The translations under genes and the position numbers were made by a program. Under the pieces are notes generated by a model. That model saw only the letters and a list, made by a program, of their open reading frames with translations. It was not told where the DNA came from and made no database searches. This document shows positions 40,131 through 47,963 of a stretch of DNA of 64,000 nucleotides, piece after piece. Position 1 is the stretch's first letter. Each line of letters starts with the position of its first letter. The stretch lies in IMG/VR virus record IMGVR_UViG_3300033997_000310, positions 1-64,000 of that record; one strand, given 5' to 3'. Source of the stretch: a virus.

Positions 40131-40362
40131 TGGTAGCTCCCGTCTTGATCGACGGCAACGGCTCCACCCGCTGAAAGAACACGGCCAGCGCATGCTCTGC
40201 CCGGCTGCATCCGTCGCACCCAGGCGTGTGGTGGAGATTTGCTTTCCATGCGTCCGGATCAGCGGCGTTTCCGCACCCGCGAGCTTGATCGTATGCCCAT
40301 GACACGCGCGGCGTGGCCGGTCCTTCGGTAAAGCAGGCTGGGCTAGATGTCGGAATGTGCAT
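40120..40362 (-). CDS. Small phage protein of unknown function
   Basis: 80 residues from MHIPTSSPACFTEG; AAGGAG five bases before the second of two ATGs. Scattered cysteines and histidines (NLHHTPGCDGC) may bind metal. Overlaps the DUF4326 gene by 11 bases. Confidence 0.5.
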   Translation of the reverse strand: MHIPTSSPACFTEGPATPRVSWAYDQARGCGNAADPDAWKANLHHTPGCDGCSRAEHALAVFFQRVEPLPSIKTGATNAA

Positions 40363-40364
40363 CA

Positions 40365-40514
40365 TCACTCCTTGCACGCGGCCGCCCAGATCATTATGGG
40401 CACGCAGAACCAGAGGCCGGCATAGAAAAAGGCGCGCACGCCTGTGACGGCGCCGGCCAGGATCAGCAGAACAGCGACCACGACCATGATCGTCAGGATG
40501 GTGACGCGGTTCAC
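40365..40514 (-). CDS. 49-residue membrane protein with GTG start
   Basis: A short ORF starting with GTG inside a GTGA overlap with the preceding gene, with GGAAGG upstream. Two hydrophobic segments (about 4-24 and 28-45) around a short basic loop. Its stop touches the next start. Function unknown. Confidence 0.55.
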   Translation of the reverse strand: MNRVTILTIMVVVAVLLILAGAVTGVRAFFYAGLWFCVPIMIWAAACKE

Positions 40515-41215
40515 GATTTACCTTCCAGGCGGTCGGCTTCGGCGTTGATGGCCTCCTCAATTTCTTCCCACTCGCCGACGGTTTCATCGCCGTTGCCTGG
40601 ATAGACGGTTTGCCCTGTATCCCACTCAACGTGTCCGAATTCCTCCTGATAATCTTCACGTCGCTTGGTCACGATGGCGGCGGCGAGGCGCATGCCTGCT
40701 GCTTTGGCTTGCACTTCGGTCATCATCGGGGCCGGCGGGGCGGCGGCAATCATGGCGGCACACGCCGCGCTGTCGCTCATGTCCGTAGGCCGTGGCTCGT
40801 CGTGAAAATGATGCCCGTTTTTTACCCGCCAGAATGCGCCGATCATTTCCGGCGGGATTCGCGCCGGCACCAACCTCCACCCCGCCGGCAGGACCGCGAT
40901 TGGCGCGGGCTGGGGTTCGATGGCGGACAGGATGCGGCGCTCGTAGTTGGCCTGGGCGGCGGCTTTGGCTGCGTCTTGGCTTTCGCATTCCGTGATCTTG
41001 AAATCCTTCCCATATTCCAAAACCCAGACGATTGGACTTGCCCGCACTGCGCCGTAGGCATAGACCCGATAGCCCAGACCGCTGCCAGCAGCGTATTCGT
41101 ATGATCCAAAGTTTTCCCACACCAGCGACTTGACCCGAACGGCCCCGGCAAGCGCCGCGTCCCGTTCGGCCGTCAGCCGGGCAACATCTGCCCGCAGACT
41201 CTCCATCGTCTCCAT
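40511..41215 (-). CDS. Phage accessory protein with N-terminal coiled coil
   Basis: 234 residues from METMESLRADV. Short coiled coil (residues 1-25), then SLVWENFGSYEYAAGSGLGYRVYAYG, a recurrent phage accessory motif, and a helical C-terminal half (MTEVQAKAAGMRLAAAIVTKRRED) ending in acidic residues. Function unknown. Confidence 0.55.
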   Translation of the reverse strand: METMESLRADVARLTAERDAALAGAVRVKSLVWENFGSYEYAAGSGLGYRVYAYGAVRASPIVWVLEYGKDFKITECESQDAAKAAAQANYERRILSAIEPQPAPIAVLPAGWRLVPARIPPEMIGAFWRVKNGHHFHDEPRPTDMSDSAACAAMIAAAPPAPMMTEVQAKAAGMRLAAAIVTKRREDYQEEFGHVEWDTGQTVYPGNGDETVGEWEEIEEAINAEADRLEGKS

Positions 41216-41217
41216 AA

Positions 41218-41493
41218 TCAATCCCTTTCCTGTCGAGCCCAACTTTGCCGCTGGGCGTGCATCATCTTGGCGGCCTCGAAACGATCTTCGGACCAGCCGT
41301 TGCCGACCGGCGGGTTGAGCGCGTCGATTGCCAGTTGCCTGGCCGCATCCCGTTCGGCGGTCAGACCCTCGACCTGGGCGCGCAGGGCGTCGATGGTGGA
41401 TCGCAAGCGGAATAGATCATTGGAGAACGTCGGGGCAGGCCGGGAAAAGATTTCGTCCAGTTCTTCCGCCGTCAGGGGCTTGTGGTCAGACAT
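41218..41493 (-). CDS. Small coiled-coil protein
   Basis: 91 residues. MSDHKPLTAEELDEIFSRP start, then heptads (LFRLRSTIDALRAQVEGLTAERDAAR). AGGAGGGTTCGCT precedes the start. Function unknown. Confidence 0.55.
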   Translation of the reverse strand: MSDHKPLTAEELDEIFSRPAPTFSNDLFRLRSTIDALRAQVEGLTAERDAARQLAIDALNPPVGNGWSEDRFEAAKMMHAQRQSWARQERD

Positions 41494-41659
41494 AGCGAAC
41501 CCTCCTATGAGGTGAAAGGCTCAACATGCACTCCAGGAAAGTCGCCAGCATCAACAGCGCGGCAACGCCTGCAATCTCCACCGCGTTGGGGGCGGCGAAG
41601 TACAGGCCGGTGAAGATCAGGAGTAAGATCCTGACGATCATGAACATGATGCGCATCAT
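41486..41659 (-). CDS. Small membrane protein
   Basis: 57 residues from MMRIMFMIVRILLLIFTG, two hydrophobic helices and a short basic tail. AAGGAG precedes the start. Overlaps the next start by 8 bases. Function unknown. Confidence 0.5.
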   Translation of the reverse strand: MMRIMFMIVRILLLIFTGLYFAAPNAVEIAGVAALLMLATFLECMLSLSPHRRVRYV

Positions 41660-41685
41660 TGCTCTCCTTCGGTGATGGTGGACGA

Positions 41686-42087
41686 TCAATTGGGCTCAGG
41701 CTCGCGGCCACGTATCCCGGCAGCCCCGGCAGCGGCGATGGCGTTACGAGCTATTCCCTGCAAGTGATCTGCGCTGTTCGCTATTGAGTACGCCATCCCA
41801 GACAGCCTGTGGCCCTGCGCTTCCGCACGCCGTTTCATTGCGGTAAGCGGATTGGCGATTTCTTCCAACGCCTCCAGCGGCCCCGCCGCCGCCTTCTCGC
41901 GCTCGGCAAACAGGGCGATTACGGCGCGGGCCATGTCCTGAAACGTTGCGATGTATGAAACCGGAAATACCGAAATCGGATGATCCGGCTCCTTTGTCCG
42001 AAATGTCGAAAGCATCACTTCCGTCACCAGTTCCACCAGATCGGCGGGCGGCACCATTTTGGTGGCGTCAACAATATGGTCAGTCAT
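41686..42087 (-). CDS. Phage protein of unknown function
   Basis: 133 residues from MTDHIVDATKMVPPADL. Predicted helical, with EALEEIANPLTAMKRRAEAQG in the second half. ATGA overlap with the regulator gene upstream. No family recognised. Confidence 0.5.
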   Translation of the reverse strand: MTDHIVDATKMVPPADLVELVTEVMLSTFRTKEPDHPISVFPVSYIATFQDMARAVIALFAEREKAAAGPLEALEEIANPLTAMKRRAEAQGHRLSGMAYSIANSADHLQGIARNAIAAAGAAGIRGREPEPN

Positions 42088-42725
42088 TGCTTGAACTCCG
42101 GCCATGCGCCGATTTCGGCTGCGGTGAGAAGGCGATACGATCCGTCGCTGAAACGAACCGCATCGGGCGAATCGGTGATGGTGACGTCCGGCCATACGGT
42201 GGAGACGCGGATATCGGATCCCGTTGCATCGTCGCGGTTCATCGCCCAGATCGGACTGGAGACATATTCGCCACGGCGGTCACAGTGGTCGGCGTAAAAC
42301 CGGAAGCCGATGGGCACCGGCTTTATGTCAGCAGCCGGCGGGAACTTCGCCAAATACCACGCGGCCAGGCCGGTGGCGTTCTTGACGCCGACCTTGGCGT
42401 AGGCCCGCTGTGCCGCCTGCTTCACGGTGAAGATGTTGGCGCCCAATTCCCTCGCTATCTCGTCCATATACTTGCCCTCCGCCAAAAGGCGGGCAATATG
42501 CAGGTCGCGGTCGGAAAGCTGGACGTCGGGGGCGTCTTCCATCGGCATGCTCATGATCCTGGGCAGGCAAGTGCGGCGATCGATCCCCAATTTGGCCATG
42601 GCGTTCTTCATGACCGTTTTTGCCGTGCGGACGGACCAGCCCATGCGTCGGGCGATCTCCTTGTCCATCAGGCCCCGGGCACCGAGGATTGCGACTTGGT
42701 GTTCGCTAGGCTGGAGGCGCTTCAT
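42084..42725 (-). CDS. Double GerE/LuxR-type helix-turn-helix protein
   Basis: 213 residues with two tandem GerE-like HTH modules: residues about 5-55 (HQVAILGARGLMDKEIARRM...VMKNAMAKLGI) and about 70-125 (DRDLHIARLLAEGKYMDEIA...AAQRAYAKVGV). A beta-rich C-terminal domain follows. No receiver or ligand domain. Probably a phage transcription factor binding DNA as a pseudo-dimer; targets unknown. Confidence 0.75.
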   Translation of the reverse strand: MKRLQPSEHQVAILGARGLMDKEIARRMGWSVRTAKTVMKNAMAKLGIDRRTCLPRIMSMPMEDAPDVQLSDRDLHIARLLAEGKYMDEIARELGANIFTVKQAAQRAYAKVGVKNATGLAAWYLAKFPPAADIKPVPIGFRFYADHCDRRGEYVSSPIWAMNRDDATGSDIRVSTVWPDVTITDSPDAVRFSDGSYRLLTAAEIGAWPEFKQ

Positions 42726-43081
42726 GTCGGCACCTTCAGATATACCGCTTCCCAGGCAGCAATCAGGCGGATCTCAAAATCCTTGATCGCGCCGTCAGCC
42801 AGAAGCTGGTCTCGGGTTATGCCGTAGAATTCCAGGCTCACCCAATTATCGGCATCTGCTTGGCCAACCATCTCAACGCTGATCGACTCAATGCGGAGAT
42901 CGCCATCAATGTGGTCGTATGCCCAGACGTTGATGTAAGTCTTGTCATTGCAGTGGCATGGGCTGGCGTCTACGCTGCGCTGGAAAAGCATCGGATGAAG
43001 GTCGAAACCTTTCGTGCGGCGACCGTGATTCCGATAGCCGGCGTTGGTCAGAATGGCGGTGATTTGGTCAATGGTCGTCAT
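42722..43081 (-). CDS. Phage protein of unknown function
   Basis: 119 residues starting MTTIDQITAILTNAGY. Alpha/beta pattern with a C-H-C trio (SPCHCND). ATGA overlaps on both sides. Family not recognised. Confidence 0.55.
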   Translation of the reverse strand: MTTIDQITAILTNAGYRNHGRRTKGFDLHPMLFQRSVDASPCHCNDKTYINVWAYDHIDGDLRIESISVEMVGQADADNWVSLEFYGITRDQLLADGAIKDFEIRLIAAWEAVYLKVPT

Positions 43082-43557
43082 GTCGGCACCTCAAAGCCCT
43101 CCGGCGGCGTCCAGTTCCAGATGCGCTGGAAACCCTTGGCGGGAATTGGGGTGGTCAGTTGTTGCACATCGCGCAACAACCAGCCAAACCGGCCATCATC
43201 CCAGTCGCCGACCGCCAATTCTTCGGCGGACAGGGTGGAGCGGATGTCTTCAGCACGATGGACGATGTCGATGATGGCGGTGGCGACCACGGCGCCGCGC
43301 GGAAGGCGATTCCAGTTCTCCAGCGCCTCAACCTCACCAAATCCAGCAGAGAGCAAGGCGTTGCCGATCACCTCAACGACTTCTGACGGCAATCGTTTCG
43401 CTCCTTTCAGAAGGTCGTCGGCGTCCCGAAGTGCCGCATGGATGGCAATCCGCTTACCGATCATGGCCTGGGGAGGCTTCCAGCCGCGCGTCTCGTAATG
43501 CTTCACGCCAGCGGCGATCAGTGAGGCGTAGGGCTGCCAGAGGGTGATTGCTCGCAT
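43078..43557 (-). CDS. ASCH-domain protein
   Basis: 159 residues from MRAITLWQPYASLIAAGVKHYETRGW, the N-terminal signature of the ASCH superfamily (a PUA-like RNA-binding barrel). GKRIAIHA and ATAIIDIVH are the following strands. Phage ASCH proteins are thought to bind or modify RNA; the substrate here is unknown. Confidence 0.82.
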   Translation of the reverse strand: MRAITLWQPYASLIAAGVKHYETRGWKPPQAMIGKRIAIHAALRDADDLLKGAKRLPSEVVEVIGNALLSAGFGEVEALENWNRLPRGAVVATAIIDIVHRAEDIRSTLSAEELAVGDWDDGRFGWLLRDVQQLTTPIPAKGFQRIWNWTPPEGFEVPT

Positions 43558-43564
43558 ATCGCCC

Positions 43565-43792
43565 TCAATGCAGCAGAAAGTCAGCAGGCGTCGGCGGGCG
43601 TGGCGACAGCCGATCCGGTGAGACGTTCGTCTCGACACGACGGTCGGCCAGCAACACGTCGTAGAATTCCTTGCCATTGCCGATGGTCCTGGCGCGAACC
43701 TGGCCCGCGTGCTTGCCGTCCACCATGGTGTCGATGCACCATTCCGGCATCGCATCGAGAACCCGCATGTTTCCGTGAGTGCGCGTCTTCAT
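43565..43792 (-). CDS. Small phage protein of unknown function
   Basis: 75 residues from MKTRTHGNMRVLDAMPEW; GGAG six bases upstream. Central beta segment (VRARTIGNGKEFYDVLLADRRV) and a proline-rich tail. Function unknown. Confidence 0.5.
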   Translation of the reverse strand: MKTRTHGNMRVLDAMPEWCIDTMVDGKHAGQVRARTIGNGKEFYDVLLADRRVETNVSPDRLSPRPPTPADFLLH

Positions 43793-43803
43793 CATTTTCT
43801 CCT

Positions 43804-44061
43804 TCACGCGGCCTGCCGGCCAGCGCCGTGCTTGACCGCGATGTCGATCAACTGCTTCACCGTCATCTCGGGGAAGCTCTCCATATCGCAGTCCGGGATT
43901 TCGATCCCGAACTCCACCTCCAAGGCGATGGCCAGCTCAACCGCATCCAGGCTGTCGCAGCCCAGATCGTCCACCAGCGTGTCATCGTCTTCCACGGGAC
44001 GGCGGTCGAACCCAAGTTGGGTGGAAATGACGTTCTTGATGTCGCTGGCGACGTCGGACAT
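43804..44061 (-). CDS. Acyl carrier protein
   Basis: 85 residues, normal ACP length. The phosphopantetheine site DLGCDSLDAVEL (Ser37) is intact, and FGIEIPD in helix III is conserved. Host holo-ACP synthase should convert it to holo-ACP. It stands alone, without fatty-acid or polyketide genes, at the head of a leftward phage operon, so it may redirect host lipid or tRNA-related metabolism. That role is inferred. Confidence 0.9.
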   Translation of the reverse strand: MSDVASDIKNVISTQLGFDRRPVEDDDTLVDDLGCDSLDAVELAIALEVEFGIEIPDCDMESFPEMTVKQLIDIAVKHGAGRQAA

Positions 44062-44102
44062 TGGCTGCTCCCCGTTCGTGCGTGATGATGGAAATCAGGT
44101 TA

Positions 44103-44121
44103 TGATAAAAATCCATTATCA
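44103..44121 (-). promoter_or_regulatory. Dyad overlapping a possible -10 of the ACP operon
   Basis: TGATAA-N7-TTATCA. Read leftward it contains GATAAT, a good -10, with TTTCTT 17 bp upstream as a weak -35. Likely promoter/operator of the 44.06-to-38.5 kb block. Confidence 0.4.
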
Positions 44122-44257
44122 GCAACACGAATAATGCAAGAAATCCATAAAATTTAACGCGCGGCGCGCCTGCCTTGATGATACGCAGGACGCGCGCTTG
44201 GCTGCACAGTCAGCCTATCTCTTGAAATAAGCTTCTGTCGGCTATATACTGCCCACC

Positions 44258-44656
44258 ATGATCAGACGCTACGCCAAGAACGCAGGGGCCGTATTTTCGT
44301 TGAAGTACCACATTGTGTGGTGCCCGAAGTACAGACGCTCCGTACTCACGCCGCCTATTGATGGTCGGTTGAAAGACGTGCTCGGCGAAATAGCGTCCGA
44401 ACACGGCATGACGCTTCACGCAATGGAAGTTATGCCCGATCATGTAAGCATCTTCGTGGACGCCGACCATACTCTTAGCGTCGCCGAGATCGTCAATAGG
44501 TTTAAGGGACGATCCAGCCGCGTTCTTCGCGGCGAGTTTCCTTCGCTGCGGTCCAGACTCCCAACGCTCTGGTCTCGCAACTATTTTGCGGCAACAGTTG
44601 GCGGCGTGTCGGAAGAAACTATTCGCCGCTACATCGACAACCAAAAGGGCAAGTGA
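44258..44656 (+). CDS. tnpA: IS200/IS605 TnpA transposase with altered HUH motif
   Basis: 132 residues. LKYHIVWCPKYRR and LWSRNYFAATVGGVSEETIRRYIDNQ mark the Y1 HUH transposase family, with the catalytic Tyr in RRYIDNQ. The metal-binding HUH motif, normally HVH, reads HVS here (MPDHVSIFV), so the second histidine is lost. Single-strand cleavage may be impaired. Expected to act as a dimer on the left- and right-end hairpins. Confidence 0.88.
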   Translation: MIRRYAKNAGAVFSLKYHIVWCPKYRRSVLTPPIDGRLKDVLGEIASEHGMTLHAMEVMPDHVSIFVDADHTLSVAEIVNRFKGRSSRVLRGEFPSLRSRLPTLWSRNYFAATVGGVSEETIRRYIDNQKGK

Positions 44657-44659
44657 CGA

Positions 44660-45805
44660 ATGCCGGTTCTGAGTTACAAGTATCGCCTGTATCCGACACG
44701 CGCCCAAGGTGATGCGTTGACGGCGATGCTCGGCTCTTTCTGCGAATTGTACAATGCGGCCTTGCAGCAACGCATAGAAGCATACCGCCGTCAGGGAAAA
44801 ACGCTTCGTTATATTGACCAGGCCGGCGAGTTGAAGTCAGTGCGCGCCGTTGACGAACAGATGGCTGGCTACAGTTACAGTGCGGAGCAGCAGGTATTGC
44901 GCCGGCTAGACAAGGCATTTTCTGCTTTTTTTGGACGGATAAAAAAGGGAAAGGCTGGCTTCCCACGCTTTCGCGCCAAGAGCATGTTTGACAGTGCCGA
45001 ATTTAGGTTCGGTGACGGACTGACGATTCGGAAGACTGGAAAGCTTAGGGTTGCCGGAATTGACGGAGAAATAAAGGTAAAATGGCACAGAGATATTCCT
45101 GTTCGAGCAAAGATTGGCGCGGCAGTAATATCCAGATCATGCGGCAAATGGTACATATGCTTTCAGATCACCATGCCAGACGCTTATGGACCTTGGCCCG
45201 ACAAGGGAGCGGTCGGCATCGACATGGGTCTGTCGAACCTGATCGCCACATCGGACGGCGAGACGGTGCGGACGCCGCAATTCACCAAGGATGCGGTCAA
45301 GAAGCAGCGCAGGCTTCAGCGTAGTCTCGCGCGCTGCAAGCGGGGCTCCAAGGGGCGGGCAAAGGCCCGGCGTAACCTTGCGCGGCACAGCGCCAAAACG
45401 GCTAATCGCCGCAGGGACTTTGCGCACAAACTTTCCCGCTCCTTGGTAGAACGCCACAGCACCATAGCGGTTGAGGACCTGAACATCACCGTATTGGCCC
45501 GTGCGATACTTGCCAAGTCGGTCCATAATGCCGCGTGGGCGCAGTTGCTGGGGATGATCGGATACAAAGCCGCAAATGCTGGTGTTCGGGTGATCGCCGT
45601 CAACCCACGGGGAACAAGCCAAACGTGCCCGGAGTGCGGAGCTTTGGCCGTCAAAAAGCTTGCGACCAGAGTTCATAACTGCGCAAATTGCGGCTGTGTT
45701 ATGGATCGAGATGTTGCGGCGGCCATGGTTATACTTAAACGGGCGCTTTCTGAAATGGGGCCGGGACACGGCCTTGAGACGATAAGTGGGCGGATTGCCG
45801 CGTAA
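44660..45805 (+). CDS. tnpB: TnpB RNA-guided nuclease
   Basis: 381 residues, a full-length TnpB. The split RuvC residues are in GIDMGLSNL, VEDLNI and DRDVAAA; the four-cysteine zinc finger is CPECG...CANCG. TnpB is guided by an omega RNA from the element right end to cut sites next to the target motif, favouring element retention. All catalytic residues seen are intact, unlike TnpA. Starts four bases after tnpA stops. Confidence 0.92.
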   Translation: MPVLSYKYRLYPTRAQGDALTAMLGSFCELYNAALQQRIEAYRRQGKTLRYIDQAGELKSVRAVDEQMAGYSYSAEQQVLRRLDKAFSAFFGRIKKGKAGFPRFRAKSMFDSAEFRFGDGLTIRKTGKLRVAGIDGEIKVKWHRDIPVRAKIGAAVISRSCGKWYICFQITMPDAYGPWPDKGAVGIDMGLSNLIATSDGETVRTPQFTKDAVKKQRRLQRSLARCKRGSKGRAKARRNLARHSAKTANRRRDFAHKLSRSLVERHSTIAVEDLNITVLARAILAKSVHNAAWAQLLGMIGYKAANAGVRVIAVNPRGTSQTCPECGALAVKKLATRVHNCANCGCVMDRDVAAAMVILKRALSEMGPGHGLETISGRIAA

Positions 45806-45847
45806 CTTGTCTCAGAAGCCGCTTGCTTAGGCGGGCGGAGTTGTCAC
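45690..45847 (+). ncRNA. Candidate omega RNA at the IS right end
   Basis: By analogy with other TnpB elements, the guide scaffold covers the 3' end of tnpB and the right end. The stretch has hairpins such as GCCGCTTGCTTAGGCGG just before the boundary. The guide would start in the flank at about 45848. Position is inferred, not measured. Confidence 0.4.
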
Positions 45848-45886
45848 GGCATGGCGCATTTTTTCGGGCGCGGCTATCATCGTGTC

Positions 45887-46132
45887 ATGACGAAACGATT
45901 CACGGTCATTGATGGGGGAGATCAGCCGCTCGCGGGAACGCGGCGGGACCGGAAAAATGATGCTGTCATGGTGCTGTGCCGCGTGTGCGAGGCTGACACC
46001 GGAGTCGCCACCGCCGTTTGGCTGCCGGCCAGGATGGGCGTCATGGAGCGCAAGGGCGTCACCGAGGGTGGCACCGACGCGCTGGTGTGCGCGCACTGTC
46101 TTTCAAGAGGCAAGGTCAGCATCGCGCCATAG
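45887..46132 (+). CDS. Small zinc-binding phage protein
   Basis: 81 residues from MTKRFTVIDGGDQ. CRVCEADTGVATAVWLPARMG and CAHCLSRGKV form a four-cysteine pattern found in many small phage proteins. An upstream in-frame ATG at 45851 lies at the IS boundary and is less likely. No clear ribosome-binding site. Function unknown. Confidence 0.6.
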   Translation: MTKRFTVIDGGDQPLAGTRRDRKNDAVMVLCRVCEADTGVATAVWLPARMGVMERKGVTEGGTDALVCAHCLSRGKVSIAP

Positions 46133-46219
46133 ATTTGCTGTCCAATTTTCGGCAATATCTGGACAACCATAGCGCGCCCCAACCGTGCATCATGGGATTT
46201 CCTCATTACGGAGATTCAC

Positions 46220-47020
46220 ATGCTGTCCACTTTGCTCCAGACTGAATTTCGCTGGCCAGCCGTGCCGACAACGGTGACTGTCGCCTTCATGGATGCGTCC
46301 GGACCAGACTATCCCATGGCCGGGTTTTCGCCGTTCACGGCGGCTGAGCGCGCCGCGGCGGTCAGCGCGATCGAGTATGTCGGATCTGTTTCCGGCATCA
46401 AGGTGCAACTGCTGGCCGATGGCGCCAACGCTGACATCGAAATCGGCTGGGCCACCCTGAATCAAAACGAGTGGGGCGTGACGCACCTCGACGAAACGAC
46501 GCAGCAGTCGGAAATATTCCTGTCGGCAGGCATGCGCGGCGGCCTCCAGATCGGGCCAGACCTGATGGGGACGCGCATTTTAATTCATGAGCTTGGACAT
46601 GCTGTATTTCGGTTGGCGGACATGCCTGGTGATGGAGTGTCAAACCCGCCGGCCACGCACCTTGATTATAATTGGTTGGACAGCACCAAGTTCACGCTCG
46701 GCGACCGCATGGTCATCACCAACGCCTATGGGGCACCTACGCCTGGTGCCGCGTGGTTCGATGCGGAATGGTATGTCGCCAAGTATGCAGACGTGCGCGC
46801 CGCTGTGCAGGCCGGCTACTTGACCGCTCAGGATCACTGGAACGCCTATGGCTGGGCTGAGGGCAGAGATCCGAGCGCGTTCTTTGATGCGTCGGAATAT
46901 CTTGACGATAATCCTGATGTCGCGGCGGCGCACGTCAATCCGTTGAACCACTATTTGCAGTACGGCCAATACGAAGATCGCGCGCCTATCATTGCCGCAG
47001 GATGGGACGGAATTTTCTAA
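46220..47020 (+). CDS. Metzincin-like zinc metallopeptidase with C-terminal repeats
   Basis: 266 residues. HELGH (123-127) followed by an Asp six residues on is a zinc site of the matrixin/serralysin-like type. The C-terminal third has two or three copies of a repeat (WFDAEWYVAKYADVRAAV, HWNAYGWAEGRDPSAFFD, SEYLDDNPDVAAAHVNP) also found in secreted alphaproteobacterial proteins, probably for surface attachment. No signal peptide is evident. It could degrade envelope or capsule material or act in lysis or adsorption. Confidence 0.7.
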   Translation: MLSTLLQTEFRWPAVPTTVTVAFMDASGPDYPMAGFSPFTAAERAAAVSAIEYVGSVSGIKVQLLADGANADIEIGWATLNQNEWGVTHLDETTQQSEIFLSAGMRGGLQIGPDLMGTRILIHELGHAVFRLADMPGDGVSNPPATHLDYNWLDSTKFTLGDRMVITNAYGAPTPGAAWFDAEWYVAKYADVRAAVQAGYLTAQDHWNAYGWAEGRDPSAFFDASEYLDDNPDVAAAHVNPLNHYLQYGQYEDRAPIIAAGWDGIF

Positions 47021-47050
47021 TCCATGCACAATTGATATGGTACAAAGAAC

Positions 47051-47083
47051 AAGCCGGGCGGCGCGCTAACGCCGACCCGGCTT
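47051..47083 (+). promoter_or_regulatory. Nested hairpin upstream of HNH gene (copy B)
   Basis: Outer stem AAGCCGGG/CCCGGCTT, inner GGCG/CGCC, loop CGCTAA. It ends 27 bases before the HNH start. Preceded by GGTACAAAGAACAAG, nearly the same as at 17970. Confidence 0.6.
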
Positions 47084-47110
47084 CACTGCAACGGCATTCG
47101 GGGCCGCACA

Positions 47111-47638
47111 ATGTCCAAAGATGCTATACGTGCGTCAGGAATTACACAAGAGAAGCTTAAACAGATTATTTCATACGACCCGTCAACCGGACATTTCACT
47201 TGGCTTGTCCGCAGGTCGTGGCGCGTATTGCCTGGAATGAGAGCCGGCACGATCAATTCATCTGGTCATAGACAGATTAATATCGGGAAGTGTTTGGTAT
47301 TGGCTCACAGGCTTGCCTGGTTCTACATGACTGGAAAAATTCCAAATGGGGAAATTGACCATAAAAATAGAAACAGAGATGACAATAGGTGGGATAATAT
47401 TAGAGAGTCCACTAGATCGACAAATTGCGCAAATAAGGAAAAGCCTGCAACAAACACAAGCGGCTTCAAAGGTGTCAGCCTACATAAACGAACAGGAAAA
47501 TGGCAGGCGACAGTAAAGGTAAACGGAAAAGTGAAATATATTGGCATGTTTGCGGACAAAGTAGAAGCCGCTGCCGCTTACGCTAAAGCCGCAAATGAAG
47601 CGTTCGGCGAATTCGCATGCACTGACTCTGCCGCTTAA
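47111..47638 (+). CDS. Free-standing HNH/AP2 homing endonuclease
   Basis: 175 residues. TQEKLKQIISYDPSTGHFTW, HNH core LAHRLAWFYMTGKIPNGEIDHKNRNRDDNRWDNIR and C-terminal AP2 domain (SGFKGVSLHKRTGKWQATVKVNGKVKYIGMF...AAAAYAKAA). Markedly AT-rich codons compared with its surroundings, a sign of recent arrival. It sits between the metallopeptidase gene and the tRNA region. Confidence 0.88.
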   Translation: MSKDAIRASGITQEKLKQIISYDPSTGHFTWLVRRSWRVLPGMRAGTINSSGHRQINIGKCLVLAHRLAWFYMTGKIPNGEIDHKNRNRDDNRWDNIRESTRSTNCANKEKPATNTSGFKGVSLHKRTGKWQATVKVNGKVKYIGMFADKVEAAAAYAKAANEAFGEFACTDSAA

Positions 47639-47841
47639 ATCTTCGACTCAACCAGCTTGGCCTTGCTGAACCACTCGTCATCGCAGATCGGGGCTGCGTC
47701 CGGGTCTGCGTCAATGCCGGCCTGGATTTGCTCGTCGGTGATGGCGTCAATAGCACGCAGGCGCTGCTCGCGCGTGGCCAGTTCGTCGGGCGTCATCTCG
47801 GATTGCGGCTTCAGCGTGCGGCGGATGATGGTCTCGGACAT
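47635..47841 (-). CDS. BrnA-antitoxin-like small protein
   Basis: 68 residues from MSETIIRRTLKPQSE with GGAG upstream. AIDAITDEQIQAGIDADPDAAPICDDEWFSKA resembles the middle of BrnA-type antitoxins. No BrnT toxin gene is next to it. It may be a solitary antitoxin that counters a host toxin, or just a related phage protein. Confidence 0.5.
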   Translation of the reverse strand: MSETIIRRTLKPQSEMTPDELATREQRLRAIDAITDEQIQAGIDADPDAAPICDDEWFSKAKLVESKI

Positions 47842-47963
47842 AGTGTTCTCCGGTAACTGAGTGGTGCCGGGATGCAATCCCCGATCTCTTTCGCCTTGCG
47901 GCTACTCTACCGGTGAGCCGGGTGCGTGAGGTAGCTGTTCTCACCTTCACCGCTCACCCCAAA

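Larger units (their letters stand above)
44180..45847 (+). mobile_element. IS200/IS605-family insertion sequence
   Basis: Contains a Y1 transposase (tnpA) and tnpB in the same direction. The left end follows TTGAT (44175-44179), the pentanucleotide used as target by some family members, and has a hairpin GGCTG-CACAGT-CAGCC (44200-44215). The right end is taken near TTGTCAC (45841-45847) after the hairpin CCGC...GGCGG. There are no terminal inverted repeats, as expected. Boundaries are inferred. Confidence 0.7.

Noticed and set aside
47877-47950. tRNA-like sequence on the minus strand (CTCACCGGTAGAGTAGC...)
   Set aside because: A D-arm-like stretch is present but acceptor and T stems do not pair.
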